Positions 1-7,049 of a stretch of DNA of 8,204 nucleotides are shown one piece after another. This DNA comes from CAZLGM01 sp964623625 (lineage in GTDB: Bacteria > Desulfobacterota > Desulfobulbia > Desulfobulbales > Desulfocapsaceae), in the NCBI GenBank assembly GCA_964623625.1, contig CAZUUJ010000097.1, positions 1 to 8,204 of the forward strand, written 5' to 3'. The stretch's first letter is position 1, and each line of letters begins with the position of its first letter. The notes under the pieces were generated by a model. The model saw nothing but the letters and a program-made list of their open reading frames with translations. It was not told where the DNA came from and did not search any database. The translations under genes were made by a program, and so were the position numbers.

Positions 1-126
1 TTTCGCACATATATTGTGGTACCAACACCGCAAATAACATTCTTCAGCGACAATCCTGGCAATTCCTGGAATGGACAATTCAAAACGATGAGAAAGTCGG
101 TATATATCAAAAGAAGCTCTAATAAA

Positions 127-306
127 TTAATTCACCGGATGCCGATAACGTCTATGGCCCTGCCGGAGCAAATTCTAAGAGATTTCATCCCATAAATCAT
201 TGTTTCCAGCTCCCATATCTTCTTTTTTAATATCAATAAACAAATTATAAGCCATAGGTTCTTCTCTTACCTGCAACCTTCCACCTTTCTCTACTACTCT
301 ATTATT
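127..306 (-). pseudogene. Possible decayed IS30-type transposase fragment
   Basis: One minus-strand frame reads through 127-306 with a single internal stop (TAG at 175-177) and ends at a TAA at 127-129; another TAA sits just upstream at 307-309. In reading order the translation contains GGRLQ, then YNLFIDIKKEDMGAGNNDLW, then after the stop LLRQGHRRYRHP. This resembles, in order and approximate spacing, the 'aGRLk ... IYryI..DK..GG.Lw..LRq..+.YR' stretch in the middle of IS30-family transposases as I remember it. The resemblance is by eye only. No inverted repeats, target duplication or other parts of a transposase were found. A competing reading is an intact 26-residue ORF at 175-255 starting MAYNLFIDIKK. 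Low certainty. Confidence 0.25.
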
Positions 307-416
307 TTACGCCCTTGGACAAGTGATCTAAATTTCAACTTAATTTGCTCAAGAAAGCTATTGCAGCATACTGCGATACTCCCAACCATACAGAATGTAA
401 ACAATGATACTTGCAT

Positions 417-431
417 TCACACTTTGTGTGA
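417..431. repeat. Small perfect inverted repeat (TCACAC-TTT-GTGTGA)
   Basis: A 6-bp perfect inverted repeat with a 3-nt loop lies about 205 nt upstream of the aminotransferase start. No T-run follows on either side, so it does not look like an intrinsic terminator. The half-sites are in the opposite orientation to a CRP-type TGTGA...TCACA site. It may be an operator or an incidental hairpin. Confidence 0.3.
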
Positions 432-635
432 TTTAAGCTAGTTGCGTTGTTATTATACATTCCTTCTTTATTTCTTAACTTTATGCTGGCCGCAATTCTG
501 GAGGCTTCTTTATAATGTCTAAATTACCAAAATTTTATTGTTCTCCGACAAAGCCCGGGTTGACTTAAATGAGATTAGAATTTTCAGACTCAAACAACTT
601 CATTTCGATCAGGTAAATTTATTTTACATAATTCA

Positions 636-1901
636 ATGTTACCTGCCTCTTTTCCCAGATATCGGATTTATTCAAAGCCTGAATATTACCTGAAGATCAT
701 TTCCGCTGTATTGACTGGCAGGATACGTTCCGGTAAAGATTGTCATGATCTTGAAAGTGATATAAGCACTCTCCAGAATATTGAGTTCGCCCTGTGTACA
801 CCTAAGGCACGAGTGGCAATCTTTCTTGCTGTTCGTGCTCTTCTGAAGCAGAAACGCAAGGTCATCCTATCCCCCTATACCATCTCTGATGTGATCAATA
901 TGGTGATCTGCGCCGGTGGTATACCTGTTTTTGCTGATCTTCAGGAAGGGACTTGCAATATTGATCCTGAAGAGATCGAAAAACTGATAGATGATCAGAC
1001 AGGAGCTGTCCTGGTGACTCACCTTCACGGATTAAGCTGTGAAATGGACAGGATTGGGGAACTCTGCAAACAACACAATATTGCTCTTATTGAGGATGCG
1101 GCCCAGGCCTTTGGCGCCAAGTATAATGGACAGCCGCTAGGTACCTTTGGTGAGGCTGGAATTTACAGCTTTGGAATGTACAAGAATGTGAACAGCTTTT
1201 TCGGAGGTATACTGGTGACCCCCGATCGAGATATATATAATCATGTCAAACTTGAGCTCGGCAGCTATCCCTATCAGGAAACTGGTTATTATTGTGCAAA
1301 AGTGCTTAGCGGTCTGATAACCGATATTGCCACCTGGCCTCCTTTGTTCAGGGCGATCACTTTCTGGATATTCCGATACGGATTTCTCCATGATATTGGT
1401 GTTCTTAATAAACATGTCACATTTGATCAGAACCCCGCGATCAAAACGGATCTGCCGGAAAGTTATCTTCGCCGGCTGACACCTTTACAGGCACGTCTTG
1501 TCAGAAGCCAATTATCCGAAGCCTGGACGAACAATCAAAAACGGATCGAAAATGCGGCCAGATATCATGATGATTTGCAGGGTATCCGACAGATCGGTCT
1601 GCCTCCAATGAGATCTGACGGCTCCCATATTTACACCTATTTCCCTATCATTGTGAAGGACCGGGACGGGCTGCTGAAACATCTTATGAAAAACGGCTGT
1701 GACATAGCAGCACAGCATTTAAAAAACTGTGCCGACATGGATTGTTTCCGTGATTACGCACGAGACTGTCCTGTTGCCAGAGCCACTTGCCAACAGGTTG
1801 TCCTGTTGCCGACCTATCCACGCTATCGACAGCGTGATATTGAAAAAAATATTGAAATGATCCGTCAATATTTTAAACCCGAATCCATGATAAAAGGTTA
1901 A
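636..1901 (+). CDS. DegT/DnrJ/EryC1/StrS-family PLP-dependent aminotransferase
   Basis: The 421-residue product resembles fold-type I aminotransferases that place an amino group on keto-sugars, usually nucleotide sugars for surface glycans. Visible signatures are: a stretch at about residues 77-110 (VILSPYTISD ... GGIPVFADLQEGTCNID) typical of the family; H129 in VTHLHG; the cofactor-binding EDAAQAFGA with D154 and Q157; and GIYSFGMYKNVNSFFGG, where K183 sits at the expected Schiff-base position. Residues about 219-262 contain an unusual aromatic, hydrophobic stretch (around TWPPLFRAITFWIFRYGF) that I do not associate with soluble members. It could bind the membrane or a lipid-linked substrate. 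ATG 636 is the only ordinary start in the open frame, since a stop lies at 576-578 with no ATG, GTG or TTG between. The Shine-Dalgarno is poor: an AGG at 611-613 lies too far upstream. The next gene starts 3 nt after the stop, implying translational coupling. The class call is strong; the substrate is unknown. Degradative or sensory roles of this fold are less likely given the neighbours. Confidence 0.87.
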   Translation: MLPASFPRYRIYSKPEYYLKIISAVLTGRIRSGKDCHDLESDISTLQNIEFALCTPKARVAIFLAVRALLKQKRKVILSPYTISDVINMVICAGGIPVFADLQEGTCNIDPEEIEKLIDDQTGAVLVTHLHGLSCEMDRIGELCKQHNIALIEDAAQAFGAKYNGQPLGTFGEAGIYSFGMYKNVNSFFGGILVTPDRDIYNHVKLELGSYPYQETGYYCAKVLSGLITDIATWPPLFRAITFWIFRYGFLHDIGVLNKHVTFDQNPAIKTDLPESYLRRLTPLQARLVRSQLSEAWTNNQKRIENAARYHDDLQGIRQIGLPPMRSDGSHIYTYFPIIVKDRDGLLKHLMKNGCDIAAQHLKNCADMDCFRDYARDCPVARATCQQVVLLPTYPRYRQRDIEKNIEMIRQYFKPESMIKG

Positions 1902-1904
1902 CCC

Positions 1905-3575
1905 ATGCCAGATATCGGCATTATCGGTTCAGGACCTTCGGGTATGGCGGCAGCATACCAACTGATACAAAAAGGTTTCAGTGTTGAAGTTCTTGATGTG
2001 GGCCGTGTCCCGGAGCCATGGTCAGTCCAGCTGGCAGATCGAATTACTAAAAGGCTCAAACAGGGGCTGGCTCCATCAAAGAATGATATCTCCCTTCTAA
2101 GAGGTGGAAAGAATCACGAAAATCAAACACTTTGGAAGAGCTTCACAACCCTGGTTCAATCCAACATTGCTGCTGAAAAAGTCCAGAAGAAAATACTCGG
2201 ATCCCCTTTTGTTTTTAAAAATGTGCAACAGTTCCTGCCAACGGCCGGCGCAGACATTCCGTTATCGCTGGCATGCGGCGGATTGTCGAATCTCTGGGGC
2301 GCTGCCTGTTACGGCTTGACTGATAAGGATATTGATGAGTGGCCAATTGACTCCAATGAACTAGACCATTTTTATGAACAGAGCGCACAGATCCTTAACC
2401 TCTGGCAGTATGCTGATAATCTGTCCGGTGTCTATCCACTGTTTGGCAAAATACAACCCAACAGTGATATTGAACGCAACCCCAATTCTCCATTCAATTT
2501 TCTGACAGATCAATGGGAGAGACGCAAAGAACTATTGTCACACATGGGGATATATGCCGGAAAATCAAGACTGGCCGTACAGTCGCCCGATTCTAAAAAC
2601 AAAGAAACAGGTGGTTGTCTTCGATGCGGTCTCTGTTTTTATGGGTGCCCGTGTAGAGCTATCTTTTCTTCCAGCAGTCTAATAACACAACTGGATGAGG
2701 GAGTTACTTTCAATTATCAACCGGATTTTTTTGCAACAAGATTTACCGAAAGCGACTCAAGTGTCGTGGTCCATGGAATCAACCCTTCGACTCAAGACCA
2801 TCGGCAAAGGAAATATAAAACGCTTCTTCTGGCCGGTGGGCCAATATCGACCTTTAAGCTGGTATCGGATTCTTTATGCCATTACCAGGATTCTATCCCT
2901 CTTATTGATAACGATCTCTATATAGTTCCTTTTCTTGTGAGAAAAACTGATAACAAACTCAGACAAAGGGGTAAATCGCAATTCTCACTCAGTGAGGCTG
3001 TTTTTCATCTACGGCCCGGTATTATTGGCTCCAAAGGTGTGCATATTCAATTCTACCCATTCAACGACTACTTTCTGGGATCATTGGTTGATCTGTTGGA
3101 AAAACTTCCCAAATTCATGCGGCAACAGATACAGGCCTTTTCAAACAGGTTGGTCATAGGATTCATCTATTTTCACAGTGATGAATCGAGACAGGCAACG
3201 ATCACCTGCAGTCAGGAGTCAACGGCCAAATCATCCATCCATATCCAGGTTGATGATGCACCTCCGTCTCGGCATCTGTTGAAGAAGACCCTGGACTATC
3301 TAAAAAAACACAGTAAATTGACATCTCTATTGCCAATTCGTTCTGTTGTCAAAGAAACACCCTTTGGCTTTTCCGGACATGTGGGGGGCTCACTGGCCAT
3401 GAAACAACACCCGAAAACTTTACAGACAGACCCTGCAGGTAGAATACATGGATATAGTAGTGTGTATTGTGTCGACTCATCAATCTTTCCAACAATGTCT
3501 GCCCAGAACCCGACTTTCACCATTATGAGTAATGGAATGAGGATTGCTTCGACAATACGACTTGCAGATAAATAG
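1905..3575 (+). CDS. GMC-type FAD-dependent oxidoreductase with ferredoxin-like cysteine motif
   Basis: The 556-residue product has the layout of glucose-methanol-choline oxidoreductases, which oxidise alcohol groups using FAD. The N-terminus is a dinucleotide-binding fold (IGIIGSGPSGMAAA, GxGxxG at residues 8-13). Residues 124-133 (CGGLSNLWGA) match the family's GG.S..WG segment. The C-terminus has GHVGGSLAM (H492 at the usual catalytic-His position), then GRIHGYSSVYCVDSSIFPT and AQNPTFTIMSNGMRIA (N535, the usual second active-site residue). Residues 238-250 read CLRCGLCFYGCPC, a CxxCxxCxxxCP pattern as in ferredoxins plus one more cysteine, so it may bind an Fe-S cluster that passes electrons on from the flavin. 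There is no signal peptide or obvious transmembrane helix, although residues about 394-422 are amphipathic and hydrophobic. AAAAGG at 1892-1897 is a fair ribosome site for ATG 1905. Being 3 nt from the aminotransferase suggests a shared pathway in which it supplies a ketone for amination (inference). The substrate and electron acceptor cannot be told from sequence. Confidence 0.85.
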   Translation: MPDIGIIGSGPSGMAAAYQLIQKGFSVEVLDVGRVPEPWSVQLADRITKRLKQGLAPSKNDISLLRGGKNHENQTLWKSFTTLVQSNIAAEKVQKKILGSPFVFKNVQQFLPTAGADIPLSLACGGLSNLWGAACYGLTDKDIDEWPIDSNELDHFYEQSAQILNLWQYADNLSGVYPLFGKIQPNSDIERNPNSPFNFLTDQWERRKELLSHMGIYAGKSRLAVQSPDSKNKETGGCLRCGLCFYGCPCRAIFSSSSLITQLDEGVTFNYQPDFFATRFTESDSSVVVHGINPSTQDHRQRKYKTLLLAGGPISTFKLVSDSLCHYQDSIPLIDNDLYIVPFLVRKTDNKLRQRGKSQFSLSEAVFHLRPGIIGSKGVHIQFYPFNDYFLGSLVDLLEKLPKFMRQQIQAFSNRLVIGFIYFHSDESRQATITCSQESTAKSSIHIQVDDAPPSRHLLKKTLDYLKKHSKLTSLLPIRSVVKETPFGFSGHVGGSLAMKQHPKTLQTDPAGRIHGYSSVYCVDSSIFPTMSAQNPTFTIMSNGMRIASTIRLADK

Positions 3576-3628
3576 AGGGTATATTCTCGTATTCAAGTGA
3601 ACCAAATCAGGAAACAAATAAAATAGAC

Positions 3629-4810
3629 ATGGCTACTACCAGTCCTACAGAATATGCCGGCTGTGAACTCTCAATTGTGATGCCCTGTCTCAATGAATTT
3701 GACACAGTGGGAACATGTATCTCAAAAGCGAAATCTTTTTTAACTGACAATAGTGTTTCCGGTGAAGTTATTGTTGCAGATAACGGCAGCAGTGATGGTT
3801 CACAGGAACTGGCCGAAAAAATGGGGGCCAAAGTGGTTCCGGTGGCTGTTAAGGGCTATGGAAGCGCATTAATTGGAGGAATTACCGCCGCAAAAGGGAA
3901 ATATGTAATCATGGCCGATGCTGATGACAGCTACGATTTCTATGACCTGATGCCTGTATTGGCAAAACTTCGTCAAGGCTATGAACTGGTCATGGGAAAT
4001 CGTTTTGGCGGCACTATCATGCCCGGCGCTATGCCTTTTTTGCACCGATATCTGGGAAATCCTGTCCTCAGCTCTCTTGGCCGGTTATTTTTCTCAGCCG
4101 ATATTTGTGATTTCCACTGCGGCTTACGCGGTTTTCATAAAAAATCGATTGAAAAACTTGGGTTATGTACTCTTGGGATGGAGTTTGCCAGTGAGATGGT
4201 TGTCAAAGCTGGTCTGCATAAACTATCAATCACGGAGGTGCCGATCACTCTGTATCCTGATGGCCGTAATCGTCCACCTCATTTGAAAAGCTGGCGTGAC
4301 GGATGGCGGCACCTGCGTTTTTTACTGATGCTCAGTCCCCGCTGGTTGTTTCTCTATCCGGGCATCTTCTTAATCCTGATCGGCCTGATCGGCATGGCAT
4401 TTCTTACAAAAGGACCTTTACAGTTCGGTAATATCTCTATTGGCGTCCATACTTTGCTTTTGTCGGGTGGTGCAATCCTTTCGGGAACCCAATCGGTCAG
4501 CTTCGCCTTTCTTACAAAACAGTATGCAATCAATTCCGGTTTTCTTCCCAAGGATCGTTCTGTGGAGAGAATATTGAACTTTTTCTCGCTGGAATTTTTA
4601 CTGATCTTTGGATGTATAATTATTGTAACAGGACTGATCACTATTTTTTACTCAATTTTTTTATGGAGCCAGGTGCAGTTCGGCGATCTTATCCCGGAGA
4701 AAATGATGCGCCTTCTGGTGCCGGCAGTTACAATGGTTGTTGTCGGTATTCAGATTGTTCTCACCGCTTTTTTTAAAAGCATACTTGGATTTGAACGAAA
4801 ATCGATGTAA
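3629..4810 (+). CDS. GT2 polyprenyl-phosphate glycosyltransferase with C-terminal membrane helices
   Basis: The 393-residue product resembles bacterial family 2 glycosyltransferases of the dolichyl/polyprenyl-phosphate hexose synthase group. These move a sugar from a nucleotide donor to a membrane polyprenyl phosphate on the cytoplasmic side. Evidence: LSIVMPCLNE at residues 14-23, the nucleotide-binding first strand; VIVADNGSSDGS at 47-58; the metal and donor site DADDSYDF at 97-104; VMGNRF at 121-126; CGLRGF at 164-169; and GMEFASEMVVKA at 183-194. These are followed by the basic segment RPPHLKSWRDGWRHLRF at 215-231. Four likely transmembrane helices lie near 239-259, 271-295, 321-345 and 361-383. 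Length and layout suit GT2 domains with a membrane anchor. ATG 3629 keeps the whole first strand; AGGAAA at 3609-3614 is a somewhat distant ribosome site. It follows the oxidoreductase by 53 nt with no terminator, so it is probably in the same operon. The sugar transferred is not predictable. Confidence 0.88.
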   Translation: MATTSPTEYAGCELSIVMPCLNEFDTVGTCISKAKSFLTDNSVSGEVIVADNGSSDGSQELAEKMGAKVVPVAVKGYGSALIGGITAAKGKYVIMADADDSYDFYDLMPVLAKLRQGYELVMGNRFGGTIMPGAMPFLHRYLGNPVLSSLGRLFFSADICDFHCGLRGFHKKSIEKLGLCTLGMEFASEMVVKAGLHKLSITEVPITLYPDGRNRPPHLKSWRDGWRHLRFLLMLSPRWLFLYPGIFLILIGLIGMAFLTKGPLQFGNISIGVHTLLLSGGAILSGTQSVSFAFLTKQYAINSGFLPKDRSVERILNFFSLEFLLIFGCIIIVTGLITIFYSIFLWSQVQFGDLIPEKMMRLLVPAVTMVVVGIQIVLTAFFKSILGFERKSM

Positions 4811-4919
4811 CTCGAGTGTGAGATCAATAATTACTTTGGATTATTCCCAGAGTTCTGTTTTACCTGAATCCATGACGGAGAATGATGTTTTATTTAATAT
4901 CATCTTGATATATCATAAA

Positions 4920-4929
4920 ATTATTGGAC
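4920..4929 (+). repeat. ATTATTGGAC, third short copy of the repeat core
   Basis: This 10-mer is identical to the first ten bases of the repeat unit at 5020-5038 and lies exactly 100 nt upstream of it, inside the gap between the glycosyltransferase and the membrane-protein gene. It lacks the CAGGT half of the motif. It may be a partial regulatory site or chance similarity in AT-rich DNA. Confidence 0.25.
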
Positions 4930-5019
4930 TATACAATGATGGCACAAAAAATATTTCGCCCTTCAGGCATCCGCTAGCACTGCATCTTTGTTTGATTTAA
5001 CCGTCCGATATAGTTCACT

Positions 5020-5038
5020 ATTATTGGACAGGTAAATC
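5020..5038 (+). repeat. 19-nt motif upstream of the GT-C-like gene
   Basis: The unit ATTATTGGACAGGTAAATC matches 6981-6999 at 17 of 19 positions. It lies 23 nt before the first possible start codon of the membrane-protein gene. CAGGTAAAT, its second half, also occurs at 610-618, 17 nt before the aminotransferase start. A shared regulator site or promoter element would explain copies ahead of several genes. TTGGAC could pass for a -35 box, but no good -10 follows. By a rough estimate, a 17/19 match somewhere in a window this size is not very improbable by chance. Confidence 0.35.
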
Positions 5039-5061
5039 AAGCAAAGCTACAGCACTATCGA

Positions 5062-6810
5062 ATGCTCATGAATTCAGGTTTTATGAAAAAACTGTTCTGG
5101 CTTCTGGTCATCCTTCTATCTGTTATCAAGATATCGCTGGACCAGGCTATTCCTGTTTCTGCTATTGGCTATAATCTTCATGACGATGCTCTCTTCATAC
5201 GGCAGGCAGGTGGGTTCGGCTTATGGTTGTGCGATCTGCTGGGCCGGGACACTTCTTCGCTGACCCTGGCCCATGAACTGCCCAAGGGTGGCTGGCTTGG
5301 GTCCTACAATGAACTCATCCTCAGTAAAGGTCCTGTTTATGGCCTGTGGATAGCGTTCTGTTTTATTACCGGGCTTCCCCTGCTTACTGCTCAGCATATA
5401 CTGTATGCGGTATCTGGAATAGTTGTTGTCTTCAGCATAAAAAAAGAGGTGCCGCAATACTTACTTCTTCTGGCTCTTTTTGCTCTGTTTCTCTTTAATC
5501 CGGAATTCGTTTCACGGGTTGTCCGCTCCGGAATCTACCCAGCGCTATCGGTATTGATTATGGCCTGTCTGTTTGGGCTCTATTCTCATCGGTATGCACA
5601 CTTAAGAAAATCCCTACCCTGGATTGTCCTGCTCAGCTGTGTTTTACCGTTATTCTGGATGACCAGAGAGGAGGGAATCTGGCTGATCCCTACAATTGGT
5701 CTTGTTCTGGCAGGAATACTCTATGGCTTTTATAAGAAACATGGCTTTTGCCGACAGCTCCTTATCCGGGCTATTGTTATCAGTGTTCCGTTGTTGTTTC
5801 TTTTCTGTGCCACTCAGTTTATCTCAACTCTCAACTTTAGCCATTATGGCACCAAGTGCGTCGTTGAATTGAAATCAGACTCATTTCGTCGTGCTTATGG
5901 CAGCCTGCTGCGGGTTAAACATGAAAAACGGTCCTATGTTGTTGTTCCTGGCTCTGTCCGGAACAAGATATATTCTGTCAGCCCGTCATTTCTCGAACTG
6001 CAACCATATTTAGAAGGAGAAATGGGCAAAAAGTGGCAAAAATTCGGCTGCGATGTATATCCTGAGACCTGTGGAGAAATTGGTAGTGGCTGGTTTCTCT
6101 GGGCTTTTCGGGATGCTGTTGCCCGTGCCGGATACCATTCAAACGGGAAAAAGGCCGCCAGTTATTATTTAAAACTGGCAACAGAAATAAATGATGCCTG
6201 TACATTGAAAAAACTTGAATGCCTTCCGGAAAGAAACTCACTGGCTCCGCCTCTTTCCAGTGATGAGTATCAAAAAATCATCCGGAATATACCAAATGGC
6301 CTGACATTTCTTCTTGGTTTTGAGAGCCTTGTTGAAAGACTGAATATGCCTTTTTACAGCCAGGGCAGCCCTGAGACTCTTGACTATTTTGGTGATATGA
6401 CTCGGGAAGAGTTGGCTCCAACCAAACAGAGTACTGACAAACCCGTTTCTACGTTGGCTGTTCAAACAATGACAAATAGTTTAAAACTCTCCATTAAAAA
6501 AGAAATAGCAAAAAAATATCAATCTGTGACACCGTATCTTTTTTACATTTCCCTGTCTTTCTATGGACTTATAGTAGTTATCAGCGTTTGGAAAAAACGA
6601 TTAAGCAACCTGACGTTTTTTTCATCGGCTCTTCTCCTGGCTATTTTCTGTCGGCTCCTTATTCTCTCATTGATTGATGTGACGTCATTTCACGGATTTA
6701 ATCACTATTACCTGTCGCCGCTGTACAGCTTTGTTCTTCTATTCATTTCACTGGTTCTGATTGATGTGTTTCGGCTTATTATTCCCCAGAAACCTAATGA
6801 AACATCTTGA
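5062..6810 (+). CDS. Polytopic membrane protein, GT-C glycosyltransferase-like, with large soluble loop
   Basis: The 582-residue protein has about eleven hydrophobic helices: one at 9-26, seven between about 90 and 254, and three at 491-509, 514-538 and 549-573. An acidic pair (YNLHDDALF, D41-D42) follows the first helix. GT-C transferases carry catalytic acids there, and they transfer sugars from polyprenyl-phosphate donors outside the cytoplasm. FWMTREEG (198-205) and the ending HYYLSPLYSFVLLF also recall such integral membrane proteins. Residues about 255-490 form a soluble region with a distinctive block around 316-390 (GSGWFLWAFRDAVARAGYHS, then ATEINDACTLKKLECLPE) and five cysteines. 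Basic loops HRYAHLRKS, KKHGFCRQ and KKR place this region outside by the positive-inside rule. I cannot name the family. Start uncertain: ATG 5062, 5068 and 5083 are in frame. The last (MKKLFWLLVILL) fits a membrane N-terminus and has AGG at 5076-5078. It lies 251 nt after the GT2 gene, the likely donor-making partner, possibly under its own promoter. Confidence 0.75.
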   Translation: MLMNSGFMKKLFWLLVILLSVIKISLDQAIPVSAIGYNLHDDALFIRQAGGFGLWLCDLLGRDTSSLTLAHELPKGGWLGSYNELILSKGPVYGLWIAFCFITGLPLLTAQHILYAVSGIVVVFSIKKEVPQYLLLLALFALFLFNPEFVSRVVRSGIYPALSVLIMACLFGLYSHRYAHLRKSLPWIVLLSCVLPLFWMTREEGIWLIPTIGLVLAGILYGFYKKHGFCRQLLIRAIVISVPLLFLFCATQFISTLNFSHYGTKCVVELKSDSFRRAYGSLLRVKHEKRSYVVVPGSVRNKIYSVSPSFLELQPYLEGEMGKKWQKFGCDVYPETCGEIGSGWFLWAFRDAVARAGYHSNGKKAASYYLKLATEINDACTLKKLECLPERNSLAPPLSSDEYQKIIRNIPNGLTFLLGFESLVERLNMPFYSQGSPETLDYFGDMTREELAPTKQSTDKPVSTLAVQTMTNSLKLSIKKEIAKKYQSVTPYLFYISLSFYGLIVVISVWKKRLSNLTFFSSALLLAIFCRLLILSLIDVTSFHGFNHYYLSPLYSFVLLFISLVLIDVFRLIIPQKPNETS

Positions 6811-6980
6811 TAAAAATATAAGAAAAAGAACGACAAAGCTATTGGGTTAAGAAATTAATTTTGTGCTTTCTTCTGACCAAACCTTAATTGTCCTTTATAC
6901 GAATTTCTTTACCAAAAATTTATTTTCCTTTTCTTCTTTTCTTGATTATATAAGGCACTAATAGGATAGAAGATGCCTTC

Positions 6981-6999
6981 ATTATTAGACAGGTTAATC
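6981..6999 (+). repeat. Second copy of the 19-nt motif
   Basis: ATTATTAGACAGGTTAATC differs from the copy at 5020-5038 only at its 7th and 15th positions. It lies 50-75 nt upstream of the small membrane-protein gene, in a pyrimidine-rich, AT-rich gap (6811-7049) with no other gene. Same orientation relative to the downstream gene as the first copy. Function unknown. Confidence 0.35.
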
Positions 7000-7049
7000 G
7001 ATATTCCAGCTATTTGAAATTTTCTTCGTGACGGCGAGTAGCCATCTAG

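Larger units (their letters stand above)
1..635. other. Left-edge region without a convincing intact gene
   Basis: This 635-base stretch precedes the aminotransferase gene and is AT-rich. Two plus-strand frames are open from the left edge: one closes at 120-122 (39 codons, ending in QNDEKVGIYQKKL) and one at 193-195 (64 codons). Either could be the tail of an upstream gene, but they overlap each other in different frames, so at most one is real and I cannot choose. The minus strand at 127-306 holds a possible transposase fragment, listed separately. A TATAAT hexamer lies at 511-516 and a TTGACT at 560-565, but neither has a partner at normal spacing, so no promoter is called. I saw no tRNA, CRISPR array or JUMPstart/ops element. 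Confidence 0.5.

Noticed and set aside
294..416. Minus-strand 40-codon ORF (MQVSLFTFCMVGSIAVCC...) with a hydrophobic start
   Set aside because: Weak ribosome site, no family resemblance, and short enough to be chance; it also overlaps the possible transposase fragment.
560..590. TTGACT as a -35 box for the aminotransferase gene
   Set aside because: No TATAAT-like hexamer at 15-19 nt downstream.
1137..1415. Minus-strand open frame inside the aminotransferase gene, and similar ones at 3296-3523, 5221-5457 and 5978-6465
   Set aside because: They lie opposite genes with clear family motifs and their translations show no domain features; they are antisense shadows.
4872..5000. Short plus-strand ORF (42 codons from an ATG) in the gap after the glycosyltransferase gene
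   Set aside because: No ribosome site, no recognisable motif, and the frame is mainly open because of AT-rich DNA; its longer version overlaps the end of the glycosyltransferase gene out of frame.
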